This document shows, in pieces, positions 32,861-39,986 of a DNA stretch of 64,000 nt. The notes under the pieces were generated by a model. The model searched no databases. It was not told the origin of the DNA and was given only the letters and a program-made list of their open reading frames with translations. The position numbers were made by a program, and so were the translations under genes. Position 1 is the stretch's first letter. Every line of letters begins with the position of its first letter. The DNA is from Alphaproteobacteria bacterium (GTDB lineage: Bacteria > Pseudomonadota > Alphaproteobacteria > UBA8366), in contig JAJFJD010000039.1 of NCBI GenBank assembly GCA_021774335.1, positions 1 to 64,000 on the forward strand, written 5' to 3'.

Positions 32861-33943
32861 CTAGGCGCGCAGCCGATAGAAGCGAAACAATTCGTTTTCG
32901 ATCGGTAGGAACTCAACATTCATAAAGCCGGCGTTTACGGCGCAGTTTCGAACCGTCTCCGGCCGAATGGCCGTCCCGATCGCTTCCGAGGGCGAATCGG
33001 ACATTGCTACCGGCAGGCAATGCGAGATGCTCCAGCCGTACATCATGCGTTCGATATCATCCCCGGGAGCCGTGAAGGTCTCGGCAACCCGTTCATCGAC
33101 AACCACCACGGACCCTTGCGGGGTCAACGCGGACCGCAAGGCTGACAGCGCCTTCGTCGGCTGCGACATGTCGTGGAGGCTTTCGAGGATCAGAATGAGA
33201 TCGAAAGGTCCGTCCGCGGCCATATCGGCAGCATCCCGCTGATAAAAGGCCGCGGTCGTTCCGTTGGACTCTGCGTACTCACTTGCAGCGACGATGGAGG
33301 CCCGGTCCAAGTCGTAGCCGACGACCTGTGCCTTCGGATAGGCGTTGGCAAGGGCCATCGTGGACCACCCTTCCCCACATCCGACATCGGCAATCCTGGC
33401 GCCGTCGGTACTGGCAAGATAATCGTGCAAATCCGGGATCGCCGGGATCCAATCCTCGACCAGATCCTGACGAAAGGCCGGCCGGTTGATGGCGCCCTGG
33501 CCTTGCCGGAAATCGACGCCATACTTCTCATAGTCGACGCCTTTTCCGCTGCGGTAGGCGTCGACGACTTCGGGCAGTGCCGCGGCAATACCGACGATCA
33601 TTTGTGCGAAAGGGGCCACATGCGCCGGATCGTCGTCCTTGGCCAGTACACCCGTGTGTTCGGTGGGGAGAACATAACGACGCATCGCGGAGTCCGCATG
33701 TTGCTGGTCAACGACCAGAAAGCCGGCGACGGCCTGCTGCTCCAGCCATTCACGGGCATACCGTTCGTGAAGTCCGGCGGCCCGCGCCAGGTCGCCTGGC
33801 GTCATTGCGCCACTCTTCTCCAGGACCTTATAGAGTCCAAGCCGTTTTCCGAGATAGATTCCGAACAATTCGAGTGATTGAATGGTCGAATGAAAAAGAC
33901 GCTCGGACAATGTATCTTCTGCCGGAACGATCGCATTACACAT
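32861..33943 (-). CDS. Class I SAM-dependent methyltransferase with winged-helix N-terminus
   Basis: The 360-residue protein has an N-terminal helix-turn-helix-like dimerisation region (about 30-80; 'LEKSGAMTPGDLARAAGLHERYAREWLEQQAVAGFL'), then the Rossmann methyltransferase domain with the SAM motif 'IADVGCGEGWSTMALANAYPKAQVVGYDLD' from about 185, and motif II 'DLILILESLHDM'. This layout is that of O-methyltransferase-like and UbiE-like proteins. The substrate is unknown. A GGAGA site precedes the ATG. It is divergent from the FAH gene at 34159. Confidence 0.87.
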   Translation of the reverse strand: MCNAIVPAEDTLSERLFHSTIQSLELFGIYLGKRLGLYKVLEKSGAMTPGDLARAAGLHERYAREWLEQQAVAGFLVVDQQHADSAMRRYVLPTEHTGVLAKDDDPAHVAPFAQMIVGIAAALPEVVDAYRSGKGVDYEKYGVDFRQGQGAINRPAFRQDLVEDWIPAIPDLHDYLASTDGARIADVGCGEGWSTMALANAYPKAQVVGYDLDRASIVAASEYAESNGTTAAFYQRDAADMAADGPFDLILILESLHDMSQPTKALSALRSALTPQGSVVVVDERVAETFTAPGDDIERMMYGWSISHCLPVAMSDSPSEAIGTAIRPETVRNCAVNAGFMNVEFLPIENELFRFYRLRA

Positions 33944-34158
33944 TTTTAAATCTCCAAGAAATATCGATAAAGGCCAGGGCGGTGCTGGTTCTTGCCCGGC
34001 AACGCCGTGCCAACGAGGCGCAAACTAATTGCCTGATGTTTCCGGCGAATTTCTGGAGATTGCCCGCAATGTTTCAATTGTTTCCGCGGGACGAACCGGC
34101 TGTTTTTGCTTGGCCGGTATTCCTCGGGCATCATGCGGACCACAGGGAGGACGAATTA

Positions 34159-35007
34159 ATGAAACTAATCAGTTACCGTGACAGCGAGGGCGATACGGTC
34201 GGTGTTGTCGATGGCAACGGTGTGATCAATGTCGGCCGTGCCTCTAACGTTGAGGGACAGACCCTACGTCAGATTCTGGCCAATGACGCACTTGATGACA
34301 CGCGTGCCTATGCCGAAGGCCGAGCGGCCGACTCAACGCTCGACGACGTCACCCTGCTGCCCCTGATCCCTGATCCGGAGAAGATCATCTGCGTCGGCCT
34401 CAACTATGCCTCGCACGCGGCGGAAGGCGGCAACAAGCTGCCGGAATTCCCGAGCCTGTTCCCGCGCTACAGCAATACGCAGGTCGGCCATGGTCAGCCG
34501 ATGATCCGGCCGAAGGTATCGGAGACATTCGATTTCGAAGGCGAATTTGCGTTCGTCATCGGCAAGACGGGCCGCCATGTGAAGAAGGCCGATGCCTACA
34601 ATCACGTCGCGGGATACTCCTGCTACAACGATGGCAGTATCCGGGAATGGCAACGCCACACGACCCAATATCTTCCGGGAAAGAATTTTGTCGGTACAGG
34701 CGGGTTCGGCCCGTGGCTGGTGACTACCGATGAGATACCTGATCCGAGCGTCCTGAGCATTCAAACGCGGCTAAATGGTGAAGTCATGCAGCAAGGAACG
34801 CTGGACGATCTGATCTTCGATGTGCCGACATTGGTGGAATACATCAGCGCCTTTACCGAGTTGGTGCCCGGCGACGTCATCTCCACCGGCACGACCAGCG
34901 GTGTGGGCGCGTATCGGACGCCTCCGGTCTGGATGAAAGCCGGTGATACGATCGAGGTTGAAGTGTCGCAGATCGGCGTGTTGCGAAACCCGATCATCGA
35001 CGAATAA
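34159..35007 (+). CDS. Fumarylacetoacetate hydrolase (FAH) family protein, second copy
   Basis: The 282-residue protein has 'IICVGLNYASHAAEG' (about 77-91), metal-site glutamates in FDFEGEFAFVIGK, 'GYSCYNDGSIREWQ' (Asp ligand), 'GKNFVGTGGFGPWLVT' and 'ELVPGDVISTGTTSGVG'. It fits the group containing 2-hydroxyhepta-2,4-diene-1,7-dioate isomerases/hydratases and 2,4-diketo-3-deoxy-sugar-acid hydrolases. GGGAGGACGAATTA precedes ATG 34159; the longer open frame upstream overlaps the methyltransferase antisense and is rejected. The HpcH/HpaI-type aldolase gene begins 20 bp later, so the pair probably forms an operon for an oxo-acid pathway. Confidence 0.9.
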   Translation: MKLISYRDSEGDTVGVVDGNGVINVGRASNVEGQTLRQILANDALDDTRAYAEGRAADSTLDDVTLLPLIPDPEKIICVGLNYASHAAEGGNKLPEFPSLFPRYSNTQVGHGQPMIRPKVSETFDFEGEFAFVIGKTGRHVKKADAYNHVAGYSCYNDGSIREWQRHTTQYLPGKNFVGTGGFGPWLVTTDEIPDPSVLSIQTRLNGEVMQQGTLDDLIFDVPTLVEYISAFTELVPGDVISTGTTSGVGAYRTPPVWMKAGDTIEVEVSQIGVLRNPIIDE

Positions 35008-35027
35008 TAGCGCGGCCGACGACCACC

Positions 35028-35714
35028 ATGAGCAAATCCGTCAAACAGCGTCTCGCCGCCGGTGAGCCGGTGACCGTCGTGAATGTCGACCACGTCTCGC
35101 CAAGTCTGGTCGAGGTGTTGGGCTCCCTTCCCGTCCACGCCGTGTTCATCGATTGTGAGCAAGGCGCACCCGATTTTCTCGCGGTCGAAGATATGGCGCG
35201 CGCGGCCCGTTTGACCGGCCTGACGTCGCTCGTCCGGATATACCAGCCGGAGCCCTGGCTTGTGGAGCGGACCCTGTTCCGCAAGGTCGACGGCATCGTG
35301 GTGCCCCGGATCGACACAGCGGACCAGGCCCAACGGATGATCGACGCCGTGAAATACTGTTATCCGGACGATCATAGCGACAAGGTTCTCGTTATTCAGA
35401 TCGAGAGCAGCGAGGCGCTGGATAATCTGGATGCACTCCTGGCGTTGGACGGTATCGACGCCTATTTCATCGGACCCGTCGATCTATCGAAAAGCCTGGG
35501 ACACGGCGGCGATTACCGATGCCCGCCGGTGCAAGCGGTCATGGACGACACGATTGCCCGAATCCGCGCGGGTGGCCGTAACGCCGGCGTGATGGTCGAT
35601 CGGGATAATGTTCAGCGCTATGCATCGCTCGGCGTCACCTTCTTCTACGAGCATGTGAACGGCTTTTTGCGCTATGGAGCCGAATTGTTCGCCGCTGAAG
35701 CCGAGCGGACTTAG
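35028..35714 (+). CDS. HpcH/HpaI aldolase-family protein with His45 replaced by Gln
   Basis: The 228-residue TIM-barrel protein is of the class II pyruvate aldolase family (2-keto-3-deoxy acids or 2,4-dihydroxyheptenedioate). Conserved features include 'VFIDCEQGAPDF', 'LVRI', the metal Glu in 'IQIESSEAL' and the metal Asp in 'IGPVDLS'. In HpaI the residue after the Glu in the first motif is the catalytic base His45; here it is Gln 45 (CAA codon). Either another residue acts as base or the activity is changed. It starts 20 bp after the FAH gene, and its stop overlaps the convergent ligase stop by 4 bp. Confidence 0.87.
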   Translation: MSKSVKQRLAAGEPVTVVNVDHVSPSLVEVLGSLPVHAVFIDCEQGAPDFLAVEDMARAARLTGLTSLVRIYQPEPWLVERTLFRKVDGIVVPRIDTADQAQRMIDAVKYCYPDDHSDKVLVIQIESSEALDNLDALLALDGIDAYFIGPVDLSKSLGHGGDYRCPPVQAVMDDTIARIRAGGRNAGVMVDRDNVQRYASLGVTFFYEHVNGFLRYGAELFAAEAERT

Positions 35715-37126
35715 AGCTGCCCACGGGCCAATTCCGACCGGACATGCAGGAGTTTCCCCGACGGCGTGCGGTCGATTGCATCGACATAGTCCACCTGGAT
35801 ATCCATATCGCCGCCAATATGTTTGCGCGCCACCGACAATAAGGCTGCCTCATCCGCCGCCACGAAATCCTTCCCTTTCGCCACCCGGAGGCGCACCTCC
35901 CCGGGGCGCTGTTGGAGAATTTGCGCTTCCCGGATGTTCACCATGCGACGGAACAGGATATCCAGCCGGCCGAGCCGTGATCCGTCCGGCCGGATGATAT
36001 AGTCGTCGCTGCGGCCTTCGAGCCGCGATACGATCCGCCGGCCGTTGGCGCTCTGGCAGTCGGTCGGCACGGCAAGGTCGCCGACGCGATAGCGCACCAA
36101 GGGAAAGATCGGATTGCTCAAATTGGTGCCGACGACATCGCAGGTTCCGGCTTCGTCCGCTGGCACGAACTCGGTGGCCGCAAAATCTTCATCCACGTAG
36201 AGCGCGCCGTCCGGCGCCTCCGAGACGTTCGCCACGGCTTCGGTCATGCCATAGATCTGAATGGGCCGGACGCCGAACGCCGCCTCGATCTTCTCAATTT
36301 GATGGGGATAGACCTGCTCGGAGCCCAGCGTGATCCAGCGGACCGGATAGTCGAGTTTCAGGCCGCTCTCAAGGATGAAGGACGCGAGTGTCGTCACCGT
36401 CGATCCGAAACCATGGATCCACGGCGGCCCGCGACGGTTCATCTCCTCGATGTAAAACGGCAGATAGCGCGGGCTCATATGGTTCCCACTAAAGAATATC
36501 TCGCGCATCGCATGATTCCGCCGCCAGAACGGCGGTTCGGTGCGGTCCAGCGGCACCAGCAATGCACTGCGGAACATAGCGCACTCGGTGCCGAACCGGA
36601 TGCCATGCGCGTAGCGGAACCGCCACCAGATGGCCCATTGCTCCTGGGTCGAGGCCAGGGTCGAAACATACCGGAGCCCTGCCCCGCTGGTCCCGCTGGT
36701 AAACTTGACCTGTTGCGCAGAGACCGGAAAGGCGTCCGAGACGAGTTCCTGCCAACGGTCGCGAACGGTCGTGCGGTCGAGAATGGGCAATAATGACAGT
36801 GTATCGAGCCCCGTGATCTCCCGCGGGTCGATCTTCAGGTCACGGAACAGGTCGCGGTAATAAGGGACCGTATTTGCGCAGTGCTGGATGAATTGGCGGA
36901 TGCGGCCGTCACGATAGGCGATGGTCTGATCGGCGCTCCACGTATCCCGCTCGCGAAGCACGTCCAGTTCCCGAAAAAAGGTCTTGTTGTAGCGCGTCAA
37001 TCGCGTGTGCAAGCCATACGCACTCAGCGCGCCGTTCTGGAACCAGATCGGCACCCGGTTGTAGATGTCTTCAAGAGCTTCGCGATCCAGCGCCATATGC
37101 CTCTCGTCGCGGATCCAGTTATTCAT
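35711..37126 (-). CDS. Phenylacetate-CoA ligase-like adenylate-forming enzyme
   Basis: The 471-residue protein is of the PaaK/CapK type. Visible are the phosphate-loop-like 'VKFTSGTSGAGLRY' (about 140-153), 'GFGSTVTTLASFI', the adenylate motif 'IQIYGMTEAVANV', 'VRYRVGDLAVPTD' and the hinge region 'SRLEGRSDDYIIRPDGSRLG', with a C-terminal domain ending 'DRTPSGKLLHVRS'. These activate a carboxylate as acyl-AMP and pass it to CoA or another acceptor. No paa genes are nearby, so the acid is unknown. ATG 37126 gives the longest reasonable form; ATG 37096 is possible. Confidence 0.83.
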   Translation of the reverse strand: MNNWIRDERHMALDREALEDIYNRVPIWFQNGALSAYGLHTRLTRYNKTFFRELDVLRERDTWSADQTIAYRDGRIRQFIQHCANTVPYYRDLFRDLKIDPREITGLDTLSLLPILDRTTVRDRWQELVSDAFPVSAQQVKFTSGTSGAGLRYVSTLASTQEQWAIWWRFRYAHGIRFGTECAMFRSALLVPLDRTEPPFWRRNHAMREIFFSGNHMSPRYLPFYIEEMNRRGPPWIHGFGSTVTTLASFILESGLKLDYPVRWITLGSEQVYPHQIEKIEAAFGVRPIQIYGMTEAVANVSEAPDGALYVDEDFAATEFVPADEAGTCDVVGTNLSNPIFPLVRYRVGDLAVPTDCQSANGRRIVSRLEGRSDDYIIRPDGSRLGRLDILFRRMVNIREAQILQQRPGEVRLRVAKGKDFVAADEAALLSVARKHIGGDMDIQVDYVDAIDRTPSGKLLHVRSELARGQL

Positions 37127-37211
37127 TGCGCCGCGCTATCATACGATTTTGCCTGCGCCCTGCCGACGCCGTATATTGGCTATGCGGATGGTATCAGACG
37201 ACCGTCCGTGT

Positions 37212-37366
37212 ACGTTCTCGGGGCGGGGTGAAACTCCCCACCGGCGGTGATTGCGTCTCGGCGCATCAGCCCGCGAGCGCTTGGCGGTTCGGCCGTCGAG
37301 GTCAGCAGATTCGGTGTAATCCCGAAGCCGACGGTTACAGTCCGGATGGAAGAGAATGGGACATTA
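37212..37366 (+). promoter_or_regulatory. FMN riboswitch (RFN element)
   Basis: The conserved RFN elements are present in order: a start block with CGGGGCGGGGTGAAA and CTCCCCACCGGCGGTGA, a variable arm containing AGCCCGCGAGCGC, then GGTCAGCAGATTCGGTG, CCGAAGCCGACGGTTACAGT and GGATGGAAGAGAATG. It lies about 80 bp before the lumazine synthase gene. A GC hairpin at 37374-37390 (TGCGGCG/CGCCGCA) follows and may form the expression platform. High FMN is expected to switch the gene off. Confidence 0.96.
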
Positions 37367-37447
37367 CCGTCTTTGCGGCGGAACGCCGCAGACCGCCACG
37401 TCCTTCCTTCACGCCCTGATTCTGGTATCGATACTTAGGGAAAAACC

Positions 37448-37957
37448 ATGAATCAGATTCTTACGACAGATACGACCAAAGACCGCACCCCGTCATCGAC
37501 CGGCGGGGCGCATCGGATCGCCTTTATCCGCGCCTGTTGGCACAAGGACATCGTCGATCAAGCCTATTTTTCCTTCACCGACACGCTGGATGAACTGGGC
37601 GTCAAACCGCAAGCCGTAGATACCATCGACGTCCCCGGCAGCCTTGAAATTCCGCTCCAGGCCAAATCGCTCGCAAAGACCGGCCGCTATTCGGTCATCG
37701 TTGCGGCAGGGCTTGTGGTCGATGGTGGAATCTACCGCCATGACTTCGTCGCCAAATCCGTCATCGACGGCATCATGACGGTGCAACTGGAAATGGAAGT
37801 GCCGATCCTCTCGGTCGTCCTGACGCCGCATCATTTTCATGAGCACGGCGACCATGAGCAATTCTTCTTCGAGCACTTCAAGGTCAAGGGCGCGGAAGCG
37901 GCGCGGGCCTGTGCACAGACGTTGGAGAATCTATCGCGGGTCGCGGCAATGAGCTAA
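37448..37957 (+). CDS. ribH: 6,7-dimethyl-8-ribityllumazine synthase, type II (RibH2-like)
   Basis: The 169-residue enzyme makes the riboflavin precursor lumazine from 5-amino-6-ribitylaminouracil and 3,4-dihydroxybutanone phosphate. Recognisable features are 'RIAFIRACWHKDIVDQA', 'DTIDVPGSLEIPLQAKSLAKTGRYSVIVAAGLVVDGGIYRHDFVA' and 'MEVPILSVVLTPHHF'. The sequence type matches the decameric type II enzymes of Brucella and Mesorhizobium rather than the common icosahedral form. It stands alone, without ribD, ribE or ribA, behind an FMN riboswitch, as also seen for ribH2 in related bacteria. An AGGGA site lies 8 bp before the ATG. Its stop overlaps the LysR gene's stop by 4 bp. Confidence 0.93.
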   Translation: MNQILTTDTTKDRTPSSTGGAHRIAFIRACWHKDIVDQAYFSFTDTLDELGVKPQAVDTIDVPGSLEIPLQAKSLAKTGRYSVIVAAGLVVDGGIYRHDFVAKSVIDGIMTVQLEMEVPILSVVLTPHHFHEHGDHEQFFFEHFKVKGAEAARACAQTLENLSRVAAMS

Positions 37958-38844
37958 CCGCCACGATTGCCTTCCAGTAGATCGATATCCGATGCAAGAG
38001 ACTGCGCCATGAAGTCGAGGAAGGCGCGCACGCGCGCGGTTGCCCGTAAATCTTGATGGGTCAGCAACCAGAGTGCGGAGGCGAGTTCGGGATCCGGCGC
38101 CGTGACCCGCGCCAAACCAGATTCCGGGTCACCCATGAAACACGGCAATGTGGCGACGCCCAGCCCTGCCTTGGCGGCGCCAAGCAGCCCCAGAAGATTG
38201 TTTGACCGCACTTGCACGCTATCCGCCGCTTCGATCCCACGCTGCCATTTCGCGGAGGCGAGATGCGCCAGGCTTTCGTCGACGGCAAGCCATTTGTGCG
38301 CTTGCAAGATGGTGTCAGGATCGACCGTGGCCAGGTAAGACGGCGCGGCGTAGCAGGCGAACGCCACAGCACACAGTCGGCGGCCGACCAGCGTCTCCGG
38401 CGGTGAGAGTGTCGGCCGGATGGCAATGTCCGCCTGCCGCTTGGACAGATTGTAGAACTGGCTGTCGAGGACAAGATCGACATTGATCCCCGGAAAAGCC
38501 TCGCAGAACGCCTTCAGATGAGGGCCGAGGAATTGACACGCCATAGTATCCGTCGTCGCAACCACGATCTCGCCGCTCAAACGCAGATCCTGTCCTGCAA
38601 TCCGGCGATCGAGCCCCTCGACTTCCCTCTCCACGCGTTCCGCCGTTTCCTGCATTTCGGTGCCGGCGACGGTCAACGCGTATCCGGATGGCATCCGATC
38701 GAATAAGCGCACGCCGATCCGGTCCTCGAAGCCTTTTATCCGGCGGAAAACGGTCGAGTGGTTGACGCCGAGCGTTCGGGCCGCGCCGGACAGGGACCCC
38801 TCCCGCGCCACGGCTAGGAATATCCGCAAGTCATCCCAATCCAT
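37954..38844 (-). CDS. LysR-family transcriptional regulator
   Basis: The 296-residue protein has an N-terminal winged HTH ('MDWDDLRIFLAVAREGSLSGAARTLGVNHSTVFRRI') and a periplasmic-binding-protein-like effector domain (about 90-290). It is divergent from the DoxX gene at 38988, with 143 bp between starts, the common arrangement for a LysR regulator and its target. A perfect palindrome ATTTGCAAAT in that gap may be its operator. The effector cannot be inferred. Confidence 0.9.
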   Translation of the reverse strand: MDWDDLRIFLAVAREGSLSGAARTLGVNHSTVFRRIKGFEDRIGVRLFDRMPSGYALTVAGTEMQETAERVEREVEGLDRRIAGQDLRLSGEIVVATTDTMACQFLGPHLKAFCEAFPGINVDLVLDSQFYNLSKRQADIAIRPTLSPPETLVGRRLCAVAFACYAAPSYLATVDPDTILQAHKWLAVDESLAHLASAKWQRGIEAADSVQVRSNNLLGLLGAAKAGLGVATLPCFMGDPESGLARVTAPDPELASALWLLTHQDLRATARVRAFLDFMAQSLASDIDLLEGNRGG

Positions 38845-38872
38845 GATCCGATCGCCTCACCAATCTGTGCGT

Positions 38873-38882
38873 ATTTGCAAAT
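38873..38882. promoter_or_regulatory. Palindrome in the LysR/DoxX intergenic region
   Basis: ATTTGCAAAT is a perfect 10-bp palindrome 29 bp upstream of the LysR start, embedded in an AT-rich stretch. Its place suits autoregulation or control of doxX, but the site is short and untested. Confidence 0.4.
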
Positions 38883-38987
38883 GTATTATCGAACTTTAGG
38901 TAATTTCACTGCGCAGAAAAACAACTATTTTCTCCCCAACAGATGAAACGAACACCATCACCACGAACCATCAGTCGGAGAAAACCA

Positions 38988-39437
38988 ATGAAGACGACAA
39001 TCGATCCTCGAACCGCCCCGTATGCAGCGCTTCTGCTCCGCCTTTCACTGGGCGTCATGTTTTTGGCGCACAGCGTCTATCTCAAGATGTTTGTCTTTAC
39101 CCTGCCGGGCACCGCGCAATACTTCGGGTCTTTGGGATTGCCGCCGGAGAGCGCCTATCTCACATTCGCAGCCGAGGCGGCCGGCGGATTGGCGCTGATC
39201 TTGGGTTTTCAGACCCGGACGGTCGCCGTGATCCTCGTCCCCGTACTCCTGGGGGCAACCTGGGTGCATTCCGGAAACGGCTGGGTGTTTTCGGCGGACG
39301 GCGGCGGTTGGGAGTATCCGCTATTTCTGTCGGTGACGGCGGCCGTCCAGGCCCTGCTGGGCGGCGGCGCCTATGCCCTGACGAACCGCGAGCCGATCGT
39401 CGACGCCATCCTTCGGCGTCAGGACGAGACGGCTTGA
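38988..39437 (+). CDS. DoxX-family membrane protein
   Basis: The 149-residue protein has four hydrophobic segments and the DoxX pattern: 'LLLRLSLGVMFLAHSVYLKMF', 'YLTFAAEAAGGLALILGFQTR', 'LLGATWVHSGNGWVFSADGGGWEYPLFLSVTAAVQALLGGG'. DoxX-like proteins are often linked to redox or detoxification tasks at the membrane. It is probably controlled by the divergent LysR gene. A CGGAG site precedes ATG 38988; an upstream in-frame ATG at 38943 adds only a basic stretch. A 10-bp hairpin follows the stop. Confidence 0.88.
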   Translation: MKTTIDPRTAPYAALLLRLSLGVMFLAHSVYLKMFVFTLPGTAQYFGSLGLPPESAYLTFAAEAAGGLALILGFQTRTVAVILVPVLLGATWVHSGNGWVFSADGGGWEYPLFLSVTAAVQALLGGGAYALTNREPIVDAILRRQDETA

Positions 39438-39446
39438 ATGAGCATT

Positions 39447-39478
39447 CCCGCGATAGGTTTGTTGCGATCTATCGCGGG
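39447..39478. terminator. Hairpin between convergent genes
   Basis: CCCGCGATAG pairs perfectly with CTATCGCGGG around a 12-base loop, 9 bp after the DoxX stop and downstream of the small membrane protein on the other strand. There is no clear U-tract, so it may protect mRNA ends or be a weak terminator. Confidence 0.5.
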
Positions 39479-39542
39479 GGTATTACCCACTGCGAAACAT
39501 AGGGATACGGGTTCGAAATGCGGCCCGTGCGCGGACTGGTCG

Positions 39543-39677
39543 CTAACTGGCGGCGACCATGAACATGCAGACAACCGCGAAGCAAGCGACGAGGATGACC
39601 GTGCCGATAAGCATCTCAGTGGACTGGGCAGTATCCCAATCGACGGAACCGGTTTGGTCGGCGGCTTTTTTGAACAT
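39543..39677 (-). CDS. Very small membrane protein (44 aa)
   Basis: The frame encodes a 44-residue protein: a hydrophilic N-terminal half (MFKKAADQTGSVDWDTAQ) and one clear transmembrane helix ('MLIGTVILVACFAVVCMFMV') ending close to the stop codon. An AAAGGAG ribosome-binding site lies 8 bp before the ATG, and a strong minus-strand terminator (39811-39842) lies upstream, which isolates it as its own transcript. The composition (one TM, soluble tail) is typical of small accessory membrane proteins. I do not recognise a family. Confidence 0.65.
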   Translation of the reverse strand: MFKKAADQTGSVDWDTAQSTEMLIGTVILVACFAVVCMFMVAAS

Positions 39678-39810
39678 GCCAAGCGCTCCTTTATCGAGTG
39701 AAAGCTCGAAATGGAAGCCTAGCGGTTACACGGGTATCGCCTACCATGCCGACGGACTAGTCCGAAGGAACTAGATGATGACGCGCTGTCTCAACCTGTT
39801 GGAATTACGC

Positions 39811-39842
39811 AAAAAAAGCCCCGCAGGGAGAGATGCGGGGCT
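39811..39842 (-). terminator. Rho-independent terminator (minus strand)
   Basis: AGCCCCGCA/TGCGGGGCT, 9 bp with an 8-base loop, is followed on the minus strand by seven T residues. No annotated gene ends directly before it: the chemoreceptor already has its own terminator at 39931-39967, so it may end a short intergenic transcript. Confidence 0.85.
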
Positions 39843-39930
39843 AATCTAGATCAAAATTAGTGCGTCATGTAATGCCCGTATAATAGCGAATAGGAATTAA
39901 AACATGGTTAAGAGCGAGCGTTTTCCGAGC

Positions 39931-39967
39931 AAAAAGAAAGGGCCCGGCCATACCCGGCCGGGCCCTT
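39931..39967 (-). terminator. Rho-independent terminator of the chemoreceptor gene
   Basis: A perfect 12-bp GC-rich stem (AAGGGCCCGGCC/GGCCGGGCCCTT, loop ATACCC) is followed on the minus strand by TCTTTTTG, 20 bp after the stop of the gene at 39987. Confidence 0.9.
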
Positions 39968-39986
39968 GGAAACGAATTTAGTCGTC

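Noticed and set aside
33577..34158. N-terminal extension of the FAH gene by 194 codons
   Set aside because: It overlaps the methyltransferase gene antisense and lacks conserved sequence; a strong ribosome-binding site precedes ATG 34159.
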